A stretch of 64,000 nucleotides of DNA from Aphis gossypii (taxonomy: Eukaryota > Arthropoda > Insecta > Hemiptera > Aphididae), in assembly GCF_020184175.1 (NCBI RefSeq), contig NC_065532.1:6696001-6760000 (forward strand), given 5' to 3'. The notes under the pieces are model-generated. The model was given only the letters and a program-made list of their open reading frames with translations, was not told the DNA's origin and did not search any database. The stretch's first letter is position 1. Each line of letters starts with the position of its first letter. Below, in pieces: positions 11,117-22,699 of the stretch. The position numbers and the translations under genes are program-made.

Positions 11117-14100
11117 CTGGGCGCCAGTAAAAAATGTTGGGGTCAATTATTTTGTGCATAAAACACAACTTGGCCATTCGTAATTCTGTGAGACTTTTCC
11201 GTCGTTGTTTAATTACAATATACGGAACCACATGATGAACACTTTCCTTAATAAATCCCTCTAAGTATAAAGGCAGATTATCTTAATGTACCTAACTATA
11301 ACTCAGCTAAATCTATCAAATTTTATATATTATATTATATGAGTACGGCCAGCAAACTATGAAAAATTGTATAATAGTGTTTTTCGCACAAGATTCTCTG
11401 TGATATAATATGCTGTGGTTTATTTTGAATTTCGGTTTTTAGGATTCTAGCCACTAGCTGTAACTATTAAATCTTGGTTACGGTCGTGTAGTATATAATA
11501 CTCAACAAAGCGATATGAAGTATTAAAGTGCATGAAAAATATTAGGTTTTGTGGTGAAATAAATGTTAAAAATTGGCGTTTTTGAAACTTGTTCATTCGA
11601 AAAAAAAAATCTAAAATGATGCTTTAGAATTCTTGGTGTGAGAAAGTGCCGGGAACGTAATTCCAAACGAAAAATTAATATAATAGACATTCGATCGACA
11701 AAAGATGAATCAGTTTCAAAGAATCGTTGCTTAACAAATGACTATAATATTACGCGCCGCGTCAATATGGTGGGTACTTGCTATAACGTGTTATTAGATG
11801 CCATTGTTGATGTGAGGAGCGCGTTATCACTCGGCCAAGGTATATGTTGACCGTTTGCTGATTTTCTTCGTCTCATTAATCGTATGTATACCTCAGTTGG
11901 CGATTCGTGATGTGTTCGTTATAATATTTTTTTACATTTTTCTTACACAACCGTAGAATATCTGAATACACCCGAGACGTTTCTTTCTTTTCTTTTTTTT
12001 TTTTTTTTTTTTTTTTATAACGATATCGCATAGAAATATATAATAATTGCGTTACGAAAGAATAATATTCATTATAATATGTATTGACACGTCACGTCAA
12101 TTATTATAACATTTCACTTCGTGTCACACATTATATAATAAATAAATACATATATATATAGTATATTATACGCTTTATATTTGTACGAAGCCTTAGAAAT
12201 ATTGTGTTATGATTCGACCGTATTGCATTTCTGTTTAATACCCGTGGAGGTCGATACGCGCGCAAAGGTACACGCAGCGGAAGAACGGCCGTGTTAGTAC
12301 GTATAATAAAATATATCATATTCTATGGGTTTAACGAGTCCGTATAAAAAGTGATAATAATAAGTACGTACGCGGGATTAAAACGTATGTACATGCACAC
12401 AAAATATAATCGAGTGCTCTCGAGCGTTATACGATGAAGGGTAACTTTATATAGGTATGGTGAAAATAATTAAGGGATCACGTTTTTATGCACACGTTCC
12501 GATAATTTCATACCGTTATTACCGCGGTAGGTAGCAAAACGCTTTGTTAAGCATCGTTGACTGCGATTTGTATTTGGTCAACGCGCGTATTATATATTGA
12601 ATTATCGTCCTTGACGACGGCGGTTTAATAAGCCGTATGTCACGAATACAAATATAATATAATTCACTGCACTTTTTAGTAATATGACATGCTGACTTTC
12701 TAAAGTGCAACGTGGATTTTTTTTTTTTAATTCGCAAAACGCAATTAAAACTCATATACTCGCAAAAAATGATCGGTTGCACATAACCGTTCGTATACGA
12801 CTATATTATACATCATTGTCTGTTTATTATACATATCCTACAAAAGAAATCGCAAATGATATATTGTACCGTAAAATAATAATCGTGTAGGTACATAATA
12901 TTATATTATTGTGTTACGAGCATGCAATATGGAATATCGAGGTATATGCGAAATGCGAGTAAAATGATTACCAATTATTTAGTCTTATCTTATGTGTTTT
13001 ATTTATATTTTTGTTAAATATCGATAAATTCGTTTATTCGACTTGCCGAGTTTTTTCTACAAACACCTTTTGCAACAATTTATTACAAAATATGATTTAA
13101 ACAATATGATATAATAGAGAGTATACCTACGTTATGCTTTTAATCGCAAATTCATTATGGTTTTTTGCACGCCCGCGTATAGTCGAATACGGATGAACAT
13201 TTATAATATTTATTGTAATTTATTCACACAGAAAATTCTAACCGTGATTGAATTGTTCACGAAATATTCGTCGAGTTAGGTCGGATATCTTTATACTTTG
13301 AGCTAGACGTACGGAGATTGTTACAAAAGGAAAAAATATCATGTGCGATATACTTTTATGGTTATAAAAAAAAAATGTATAATATAATCTTATCACTAAC
13401 CTTAATAAAAAGTTATAATTGACAATTTCTCAGTAATAATAAATAATCTATTCAACTCCATAGTACTATATTTACTTTATTTGCAGTAAGGCACAGCAAC
13501 ATATCATTATTATTATTATATTACACGTTGTACGTATAACTACGCTGCCACGCGTTACGGCTGATGCGACTAAAGAAACTTCAAGCCGGGTCGAACGGAT
13601 TGTATTATGTGTACTTCTTCTGAAACGGTGTTCGTTATTTATTTTATATTTGTAAGTACAACGGTTGTACGTAATAATATAACGTCCGACTGCCTCTACA
13701 AATGAGATTGTGACGAAGAGTCATTGCGCGGCGATAGCGCAGGCGGCAAAGTTATTAAAACCGGTCCGGGGGATTGATAGTGGGCACAGCATCGAGCGGT
13801 GTTGCGGCGGAGAAAATTCCGGAGTTATGGATAAATGCGATTTATATGAGACGTTGATTTATTGAACGAAACCATCCCGCAAAAATACAATAATAATATA
13901 ATATATATACGCTTAGATATAGATATACTATTGCGGAGCCCTTCACTGCGTTAAGCTCGTGTCCAAGACGGTACTATATAAATCTCGAACAAATAGGTTA
14001 CACACACATAGTGTATAGTTGTCGAATACTGTTTGAAATCTGAACAAACATATTATATTATATTATTGTTGTGCGTGTAGGTTGCGGATATACTCGCGTG

Positions 14101-14384
14101 TTATTATATATATTTATTGTATGCGCGAAGCTTTCGATAACGTGTGAACAACTATATACGCTTCCAATCTAACGCGCCGGTGACGGTGCACATAACGCTC
14201 GTCTGCTGCCACTGTATTATAGGTATATGTATAGAATAGAATAGAATATAATATTGTGTATACCTACGATTTCAATTACGCGCATTATTTCCTGCTATAA
14301 TGAGAATCTTTTCTCGGCCGTAAGATAACAAGTGTACGCGCACATTATTAATACCGACGACGACCGATGTACCGTATTGTATTG
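11117..14384. other. Non-coding DNA with weak open frames
   Basis: Open frames at 11638-11850 (+), 12131-12319 (-) and 12519-12782 (-) are individually plausible but lack splice or start evidence. The first ends near a fair donor (CCAAG then GTATAT). A long T run sits near 11993-12016. Nothing else is recognisable. Confidence 0.45.
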
Positions 14385-14390
14385 TCAGTC
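14385..14390 (+). promoter_or_regulatory. Arthropod initiator (TCAGTC) in a CpG-rich promoter patch
   Basis: TCAGTC matches the arthropod Inr consensus, with the A at 14387. It lies at the start of a CpG-dense block (about 14390-14590) that contains the ATG exon at 14536. There is no TATA box at the usual distance and no good downstream promoter element. The placement about 150 bases before the ATG supports a promoter; the motif alone is common. Confidence 0.35.
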
Positions 14391-14535
14391 GTCTGCCGCG
14401 GCCCCGAGGGCCGGAAACGAAACGGCGTCCTGACGCCGACTGCACTTTTCTCCGGACGTCGGAACGGTGTCGACGGTCCTATATCGTTTTCGTTAAGTAG
14501 CTATATATTTTAACGTGTGCGGGTGGAGACCCGCA

Positions 14536-14571
14536 ATGGACGTGGGCGATGTCGGAACTGGTCGGTCATCC
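14536..14571 (+). CDS. Candidate first coding exon (MDVGDVGTGRSS)
   Basis: An ATG in the context CCGCAATGGAC opens 12 codons, MDVGDVGTGRSS, that run exactly into GTAAGT at 14572-14577, the ideal donor. The exon ends in phase 0. Third bases are GC-rich and the block is CpG-dense, as for a promoter-proximal exon. A following exon at 15240 begins in phase 0 and continues in frame. No protein family recognised. Start, donor, composition and upstream initiator agree, making this the best start-of-gene signal in the window. Confidence 0.45.
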
Positions 14572-15239
14572 GTAAGTGACTCGGCGCGCACTCCGACTCG
14601 GCGGTACTGACTTTCAAAAAAAAAAAAAAAAGAAAAATCTCTCGATCGACGAGGGGCTCAACGGCGCTTTGCGTCGATGCCCGATCGTTGTACGTTTTTA
14701 AGCGACATCGTCATCACACACTCGTCGATTCGTTACGCCGCGGACATAACGATATTATTACGGGCAAAGCTGACTCGCCTTAGCCTTCGTTCGCGCACTC
14801 GATCGTCATGGACGCGTGTCCGTCGTCTCTGATAGATAATATTATTATTGTGTGTGTGTGTATTGACAGTTTGGACGCGTTCGTAATATTATTACCATTA
14901 CTATTATTATTATTATTGTTGTTTGATGGTTCAATTATTAAATTCGTGCCCAAACGCACGCGCCGCGGCCGATCAGATAACGCAGCGGCGGCGGCCCAGC
15001 GCCACGGACAGGCTCTCAGCGGGCGACTTTCCGCGGCACGTCGTCGCCGTCCCGCAATGATAATAATAATCACGTGGTCGGTCTGACGGGTGGCCCGGAT
15101 TCGGGGATTCGGGACTTGGCACGTTTTCTCTATTTTATTCTGACTCGTCGTGATCCGAGGAGTGGTTAGGTTACGATATTATATTATTATTATGTTACAT
15201 TGTCGCGCGAGAACCGATGACGCTGCTGCCTCGTTGCAG

Positions 15240-15368
15240 TTTATCGAGATACGTATCGCGGTCGTAGGTACCTACGATATTCGTTTTGTAAAATATTTCC
15301 GACGGGCCCCTAAAAAACTGCACGTAGTTTGTTTTCAACACGGTTATATGGGTATAGACAGAAAATAA
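15240..15368 (+). CDS. Candidate second exon, short or terminal form
   Basis: GCTGCTGCCTCGTTGCAG is a strong acceptor. The frame following it is in phase with the 14536-14571 exon: FIEIRIAVVGTYDIRFV, then a basic stretch (KYFRRAPKKLHVV) to a stop at 15366-15368, giving a 54-residue product. Alternatively the exon ends after 28 bases at 15267, where TAG is followed by GTACCT, leaving one base that fits the exon near 17608 or 17641. FIEIRIAVVG recalls the first strand of P-loop GTPases, but no GKS/T motif follows, so I do not assign that family. Confidence 0.35.
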   Translation, partial: FIEIRIAVVGTYDIRFVKYFRRAPKKLHVVCFQHGYMGIDRK

Positions 15369-16025
15369 CGTGTTAAAAATATCGAATACGATATTATATA
15401 ACAGAGAGTTTTTAATTAAACGGAGTGCGAAGAATTATTATCTTTGTTACATTGGCTTATTATCGTTTATGATTAATCCCCTCGACGTAATAATCGTGTT
15501 ACCATAATATTATTGTATACTGCTGCAGAGTTTGGGTCACTAACTTCTTTCGATAATCATAAAACTGTTATTTATTATGAAATTATTTTCATACACGGTA
15601 CGGTAGTTGCACAAGGATTGAGATTTGTGTCTTGCAATTAAAAATCTGCAAAGAATTATTACGTTGTTTGCCGCAATAATCACCACTATCGTCTATCACT
15701 ATACTATATGGTTCTTTCGACGGGCAAAAACAGTTAAAACATGTAAAATGATACCTTTTATTATACTCACGTAGATATCATACCGCTATGGTCGTTTTGG
15801 AATTCATCTTTTAGTATTTATTATTTAGTATTGCAAGTTTCCTCACCACCTTAGCTAGTTAAACGATAATCGTGTGTTCAATCTGTGTCGTGTTTAATGT
15901 CGCATAAGCTGGTATTACAAGTGGTGCGTTTGTTTTTTAACGTGGTGTCCTCGTGAATGTCTAATCCGCATAATAGAGGATAATGGGAGTAAACTGCTAG
16001 TTAACCATCAATAATAATGATGATT

Positions 16026-16043
16026 GGGGGGGGGGGGGGGGGG
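16026..16043 (+). repeat. Poly-G tract (18 G)
   Basis: An uninterrupted G run in otherwise AT-rich DNA. It could form G-quadruplex structures or reflect sequencing or assembly slippage. No gene association seen. Confidence 0.95.
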
Positions 16044-17222
16044 TGCCATTGAAGATTTATCATATTTTACGTATTTTAGTTAATATACCTAAATAATTAG
16101 ATTTAATAATGTACTGATGTATTTGTTGATCGAAATTCGCCCATTATCCACTGTGCCAGTGTTGAATTGAAGACGTGTACATCGGTATCAGTAGTTCTTA
16201 AAACGAGACTAGTTTCAGATCAGAAATAAAGATTAATTCAAGTCTTAGTAAATTTATTCCGTTCATAAAATAAGTATAAATATATTCCATCTATTTGAAC
16301 ATAATACCGTCATATATCCGTCTACTAAATTTAAAACGGTAGTATTCTATATCTACCTATACATATTATAATTTATAATATTATACACATAAATTAACAA
16401 ATATTTAAATATTAGCTATCTATTATAATATATTAATACTAATAATTCATTTTTAGATATTTAATGCCTAAATATATAGGTGTATATTATTTTCTTGACA
16501 AATAACGGTTGAAAATTTATTATTTTACGACAAAAAAAAAATTAAGAAATAAATATAAATACATACTTGGAACTACTAAAGACATCTATAGGAACTCCAA
16601 AATGTTCATTTTTTTCAATCAAATCATATTTTAATATTGTTATTATAAACAATTAAAGGTTCATGTCTCTATATTTCTATAACACGTTGAATGTTGATGT
16701 TTATAAAAAAAAAAAAAAAATGTAAAAAGACTTATTGACTTATTACAAATAATATATAATATTTGATAAGAAATATATGTGTCGTAATTCGGAGCATTTT
16801 AGTGTGAAAAATTCGAGAAAATCGAGAAATTACATCTCTAAACTACAAAAATTAATCAAAGATATCATATGACTTATCTACTTACGATTTAGTATTGCAA
16901 AAGGGGTGTGTAAGCACTTCACGAGTCGACCGGATCATAAAAGTCTCATCCCCAGGTTGGCTCAGAATCTTTTACACACGCCAGAAATATTAGAGTATGG
17001 TTTTTATTCCCTAATAATATAGTAATTTGGATACATATATTATGTTTATATATTATATGTACGTTGTCGTGTATTCTCCGTCACAGATAGAACGAAATAA
17101 AAACTATGAGCGCTTTTCGATCACGCCTGTGTCTCGCGATGTTTTCGTGACCGAGTTCGTTTTTATTTTCATTTTTTTTTTTATCCTTTTTAATCCGACC
17201 GTCGAGCACCGGTTGTAAGTAA

Positions 17223-17227
<5 letters not shown>

Positions 17228-17268
<41 letters not shown>
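17228..17268. repeat. (TG)n microsatellite
   Basis: About 20 TG units. The minus-strand frame reading poly-Thr-His across it is an artefact. Confidence 0.97.
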
Positions 17269-17273
<5 letters not shown>

Positions 17274-17315
17274 GTAAGGAGGCCAAACGAGCAACGTATT
17301 AATTTGGCGCATTGT

Positions 17316-17350
17316 TAATAATAATAATAATAATAATAATAATGATAATA
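17316..17350. repeat. (AAT)n microsatellite
   Basis: AAT units with one GAT interruption near the end, 50 bases from the TG repeat. Confidence 0.95.
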
Positions 17351-17607
17351 AAAAAAAAAAACATAACGTGTTGTGGGTGAGAGGCAGCCCGCAGGTCCTT
17401 AGCTTATCAATTTCGATTCATCGGAGTGCCCTCGTAACGCTATTATCCGCGTCTCAATCTTTAAAAACGGCTTTCTATATATACATATGACGCGCGTGCG
17501 AGAGCGTGTGTGTGTCTTTATAATAATATCTCCGAAGTGTGTCGATTCATGGTGTTTATATATGTATATATTATTTTTATTTCATACTTCCATGATGATC
17601 TGTCAAG

Positions 17608-17750
17608 ACCCTAAAACACACGTCGCCGTCGCGCTTTTAGGAAACATTGGCGAACGTCTATCGCACCGGAGTTCTCTCGAACTCACAAAGATCGCTGACA
17701 CGTACGCGGAGGAACTCACCAAATTACAATCGACAGTGTCAAACACATAA
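17608..17750 (+). CDS. Candidate last exon (alternative start 17641)
   Basis: The frame reads DPKTHVAVALLGNIGERL and then HRSSLELTKIADTYAEEL, with TKLQSTVSNT before the TAA at 17748-17750. It is polar, helical-looking and has varied codons, unlike its surroundings. Two acceptors are possible: TCTGTCAAG ending at 17607, or CGCTTTTAG ending at 17640. Both need one base from the previous exon, which the 28-base form of the 15240 exon supplies, giving 68- or 57-residue products with the 14536 exon. AATAAA lies at 17901-17906. Other exons may exist in between. Family not recognised. Confidence 0.38.
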
Positions 17751-18649
17751 ATTATTGTTCTTGAAATATACTTAAGAATTACGATGAATACACAAATTAT
17801 GACCTATTCAATCGGATTGTTGATACGTTACAACAGTTATATATAATATTATATACTGACCGTTATGCAGTATACGCACTTCGTTTTATAAGAAATTTGC
17901 AATAAACAGCTTAATTTAAATGAAAATCATTCTCAAATATGAAACGATTACCTTATATTAAAAATGAATATAAGTTAACCATGTTTTGAGTGTATGTAAA
18001 AGGTACTGTGCAAAGTTTCATGTTAGTTTTCCAATTCAGTGTCTGACCTATCACAATTTAGTTTTGTAAAATTAATTTAATTCTTATACTTGTTTAAGGT
18101 TGAATGTTAGTACTACACTTAAAAGATAAATAATTACATTTATGTAAATCGTGTTCTTGCATGTATAATACGAGTGTTATATTAGGTCAAAATTTAAACA
18201 TATTTTGATAATCTAATAAATATTAAATATGCATAATGTATATATTTTATTATTTCAATATCCTTGTACAATCAGTTTCATCTAATATAAATAAATATAG
18301 TTTAAATATATCTTATATTAGATTATAATAATAATTTATAGTATATAACCTTAACACTATTAAATTATTTAGAGTTAGTTGACTGTTCCTAGTTTCTAAT
18401 TTATGTACTAACAATATTTCCTATACATTTTAAAAATAATTACAAGTTATAATACAAGTACATTGTTTTCTTCACACATTCACAATAAAGCTTGTATATA
18501 TTATTAAAATAGAATTTAAATAATATAAATCATACAATTATAAAACATTTTTCCATCAGAATATTTATTTTAATGTGCTTCAGTAATTTTATTAATTTAT
18601 TAATGCGAGGCGTAGTAGTTAGGCTATTTAGGTACATAAATGCTGTGGG
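17751..18649. other. Non-coding DNA with a possible polyadenylation signal
   Basis: AATAAA at 17901-17906, 150 bases after the stop of the preceding candidate exon, would suit its 3' end. The remainder is AT-rich with no feature. Confidence 0.5.
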
Positions 18650-19510
18650 TTAAAACTTGATTCTTGAAAAGGTCATACAAGATATCGAAACATATAAAAA
18701 GACTGGGAGTTTGAAGAACTGGTAAAACTATCTTAGAACATGCGGATGACGATGAGATACTAAGAGAATCGAAATTGGAACTAGAAAGAATTATAGGAAG
18801 TCGCGAAAAAAACTGAAACGACAGGCTTCTAATTAAATTAAAATAAGACTATAAGTATATGCTAATGAATAGGTGCCCAGTACGCCAATACAATTGTAAT
18901 ATTTTAGAATTTGACGATTTTTTATGAATAAGTACAGAATTTTAAATACTTAAGTGCTAATATAAACCATACAAATAGTATGCATAACTAGATAAATCTC
19001 AGAATAAGTGCAGCAAACCGAAAATACCACGCAATGAGCAAAATGTTTACAACGAAACTCCTTTAGAGAGACTTAAAAAAAAAAAACTATACACTGCCTA
19101 CCTACGTCCCATTACCATGTACGGCTGTGAAACACCGTCCAAGACGCCATGGTGATGAAAATATGATGTTGACCTTCAAACGAAAAATCCTTAGAAAAAT
19201 ATATTATGTATCTATGCGTTATATTCCGATAATGGTGTTTACGAGCTGAAAAAAAGCGCACACTCAAACAGACTGTTTAATATGCTTAATTTTCAAGATT
19301 TTCAAACATCATGTATAATGATCGAAGAGAGCTGATTATGTATGCAATACAGAGTGCTGAATGATTAGACAGATTTTCTAAGTAAAAAACTATCGATGGA
19401 TAAACCTAGTGAAAAACGACTTAAAGAAATTAAGAGGTGGAGTGAGGATTGAAGGGCTGAGAAGCTTGGAAAGCTTTGGTAGAAGTTGCAAAGCGTCTAA
19501 ATGTCGCGTA
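18650..19510 (+). mobile_element. Decayed non-LTR (LINE) retrotransposon, reverse transcriptase C-terminal half
   Basis: Read in shifting plus-strand frames, the order of LINE reverse transcriptase landmarks survives. GKTILEHADDDEIL at about 18720-18760 corresponds to the catalytic YADD box with Tyr replaced by His. A degenerate GL-IK-KTKYM-like block follows near 18820-18865. Then come FKYLSANI near 18940 and a block equivalent to RISAANRKYHAMSKMF near 18995-19045. PITMYGCET at about 19108-19133 matches the conserved YGCETW motif. The tail near 19400-19480 has a KRLKEIKRWSED remnant of the GRP-RW-D-V-DL motif. Frameshifts and stops throughout make it inactive. The endonuclease and upstream RT motifs are missing. 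The clade (RTE-like or related) is inference. Confidence 0.75.
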
Positions 19511-22087
19511 AAGCAAAAACGAAAAAATAAAATGCTGTAAGTCCAATCTTTGGTATCTTTTATAATATTTATATTTTTATGGAAATCGGATAAAGTAAAA
19601 ATGTATATCTGATCATTGAACATTTTTATTTTTAATGATACCTACTACCGGTATGCAGTTTGTGGTCTGCCTAACCTTAACCTGGACTAAAAAACACATT
19701 ATCTCGATTCTTAGTGATTACGGTTAACTCGACAATATACTGTTGTATAATACTTTTCAAATTTAAACTGATCATGATTGATTTCTAAATGGACATTATT
19801 TGTGAAATAAGTACCTACCAGTCCTACAGATAAAATATTATAGTGTAGGCGTGATCGTTTTACCATTTCATATTATTCGATGGCAATTTAAATCAGCCAC
19901 GTGCAAAACTCTTGAAAAATGATACTTAAGCATTGTTCTTCTGAAAATCGTATACAATATTTGTCGTGTACCGTGTATAACACTATACGTCACTGTCATA
20001 TATAAATGTGTATGTGTTTGCAGCACAATCATATGATCCTCTAATAATACTTGATCTCTGAAAATTATTTTATAAATGATAATGATGTGTTTGATATTAC
20101 AACAATGCGGGTGAGCGCATTCATTTTTCTCGACGTTCATAAATCATTATTTTTGTATTTATTTTTCATAAATCATATTTTAAATGTGTAGTTGCATAGG
20201 CATAATAATGTCTTTATGTCGATGAAGTAAAAATTATTTTTACCATGTTCACTATTTATCGCAATAGTCATTTTCTCTGAGAATTGCAGAAAAGATTTCT
20301 TCACAGAAAATTATTGTTATTCAGTGGCAGTTAGTTGTACTAAAAATAATTCCACTCACCATTATTTTATAAAATTTGCAGTGCTGGCCACACTATTTTT
20401 AAATTTCCCTGTTTCTTTGAATTACTCTACTCATTTATTGGTCAATATAAAAAAAAACTATGTGTATTTACGTGTTTGATTTTCCGTAAAAAACTAGACT
20501 ACCTATTATGATTACAATATTGAATATCAAATATTTTTTTTTATTTATATAAAATAAATAGAATTTAATAAGAATTAGCCAGTGAAATTGTAGGCACTTG
20601 ATTTGAGAAAATCATTACCCATGTGCGTCATGTTCTAGTTATATATAGCCTCAGAGTACATAGCTTAATGCTTAGATGTGTTGTCTTCTAGGTTAGGTAT
20701 ACCTATTACTTGGGAACGAATAACATTCCGATTGTTCAGATAAAACATAATTTCATAATGTCAAATGGTATCGTCACGTTACAGTATAAGACTATTATCA
20801 ACTTAAGTGTTTTTTCTCTAACCCAATTATTTGGTAAAATTAAGAAGCTTACTCTTATGTGTATGCACATGTGATATTAAATTTCAACGAGAATAATTTC
20901 ATCTGAATAGATCTTAAGTGAGTTTCGAACACCGTACACGCTGTGTCGATAAATTACTTTATTTATTCTTGATGAGTAATAATAACAATTCTCAGAAAGG
21001 TATACCTATCTATATATTAAAGTCCTTGAAAAATATATCTTAATATTTGCTTCGACTCTACACCAGCATCATAGGGTCCCATAATATTATTACAATATTA
21101 ATGAAATGGTAATATTATCATTAATAATTATTATTATATCAATTGAGCAGTACAATATTTATAATGTATTGCACTATTTTCATCAATAGCCGGACCTCGA
21201 ACAGTCAAACCAGTTAATGACGGCTAGATTAAGCACTAACAGTCACAGGTCTATTGTCGAAAGTCGTTGTTGATAATTTATTAAGCCCGAAAATGTTTTT
21301 AATTTAATTTTTTTATGCTCGCACATGCGATATCATTATATTTTTAGCTTGGGACAATAAATCGGGAGTGAATGTGTTCTGTAACCGCGACACGTTATGT
21401 AAACGTTATTAAAACGGGAACCCACTGGGATTTATACTACCTATAAGGTCCATTCTCCCTGGGTCATAGGTCTGTTCCTTATACATGATATACTCGAACA
21501 TATATGCACATATATACGCACGTCATATCAGATTATAATGGTTATGACTGTAATGTTTGTGCGTTTATACGTATATAATATTATGTGTAATTTACGGTTT
21601 AATCTCATTAATATTAAATCCGCATAATACCCAAATATATTTTCGTTGACTCGAGGTTAAGCCCAATCGTATCAGTTTCCGTTCGAATTCGTACCACGCG
21701 ATTTGATAATATACATCGTTGACACAATATTATAATAATACTATACTACAACACTTCTCTCTCTGGACCGTTTTAAATGTTTTGTGATATTATGTTAAAC
21801 AGCCTATACAGGTATTATAAAAAATTAATCCGTCAATGTTATATCGCATATCGACGTTTATAAATCGTAATCAATAAGCACAGAATTTGATTTTTAATCG
21901 ATTAAATATTTCGCAGTTTACGATACCACCGCGGCCGTATTACAATAAATTATAGATATGTAGTACCAAACACCGAAGTGAAGTGTTGATCGACGATTTT
22001 AATGAAACGGCTGGTATGAATTATTGTTCGTCGTAGACGACGCGTATCAGCAGTAGTGATATGATATGCCTCGAGGTGTCGATCGCG
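19511..22087. other. Non-coding DNA
   Basis: No supported gene. A 77-codon minus-strand frame at 19390-19623 overlaps the LINE relic and is a shadow. CpG content rises from about 21900 toward the candidate transcript start below. Confidence 0.5.
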
Positions 22088-22200
22088 ATGGATGAAGATC
22101 TATACCGTGCTATTGAACACGAACCACAGCAGCGCCGAGCTATTAAGAGTATTAATTATTAGTTGGCACTCTGAACATTCTTACAACAATTAAACAACGA
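22088..22200 (+). other. Candidate first exon with a short ORF and a strong donor
   Basis: An ATG at 22088 opens 24 codons (MDEDLYRAIEHEPQQRRAIK and four more) to a TAG at 22160-22162. The sequence then runs to ACGA followed by GTGAGTACC at 22201, a very good donor. It may be a 5' UTR exon carrying a small upstream ORF, joined to the exon at 22449. The peptide looks protein-like, so a real micropeptide or a decayed fragment is possible. Confidence 0.27.
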
Positions 22201-22448
22201 GTGAGTACCAATCAGTGTCAATCAACGAGTTTGTGTTTTTTTCCTTCGTTTTCTTGTACGGATTCAATCATCATCCTAGATGAAAAAAAAAAAATTAAAA
22301 ATTATAATATATACTTTGTCGTACTATTATAACAATGCGTATACCGATTTGTATACACATATTATATTTTATAATATAATTATGTGCATGTGTTGGTAAA
22401 TTCTTTTCGATTGACTTTTCTCGAGACACCGTGAAATCATTGTTTCAG

Positions 22449-22699
22449 TCAAACGGACACAATGTTCAGAGAAAATCGATAGACTAAGTGTGTTACATAT
22501 TAGATATTACAAAATTATCACCGCGACACATATGCGACTTGCGATCGGGCAAATCGAGCCCATAAATCTTGACGACTACGCGTATACGTCATTGTCGTCG
22601 GTTTACTGGCGTGGGCGTTGCAGGACGAAACGCTTTTATATAAGCTCCTTAGGTAGGAACATAAAGATCTTGTGTGATAATATACCAAGGGATTTGTGA
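22449..22699 (+). CDS. Candidate coding exon, unknown protein
   Basis: ATCATTGTTTCAG is a strong acceptor ending at 22448. One frame is then open for the whole stretch to a TGA at 22697-22699, with good codon variety. The in-frame ATG at 22532 gives 55 residues: MRLAIGQIEPINLDDYAYTS, then SVYWRGRCRTKRF. A possible donor (TTAG then GTAGGA) lies at 22653. Splicing from the donor at 22201 would put the upstream exon in the 5' UTR. AATAAA occurs at 23029-23034. The opposite strand is also open (22518-22709) but reads less naturally. Family not recognised. Confidence 0.38.

Noticed and set aside
14780..15086. Long frames on both strands with poly-Asn or poly-Leu and Arg-rich ends
   Set aside because: They lie in the intron of the better supported 14.5-15.4 kb model and cross an ATT repeat in CpG-rich DNA, where stops are rare.
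16895..16985. Inverted GTGTGTAA/TTACACAC around a GC-richer stretch
   Set aside because: Only 8 paired bases with a 70-base loop; no target duplication or RNA-gene features.
17104..17286. Minus-strand frame reading poly-Thr-His
   Set aside because: Encoded by the TG microsatellite.
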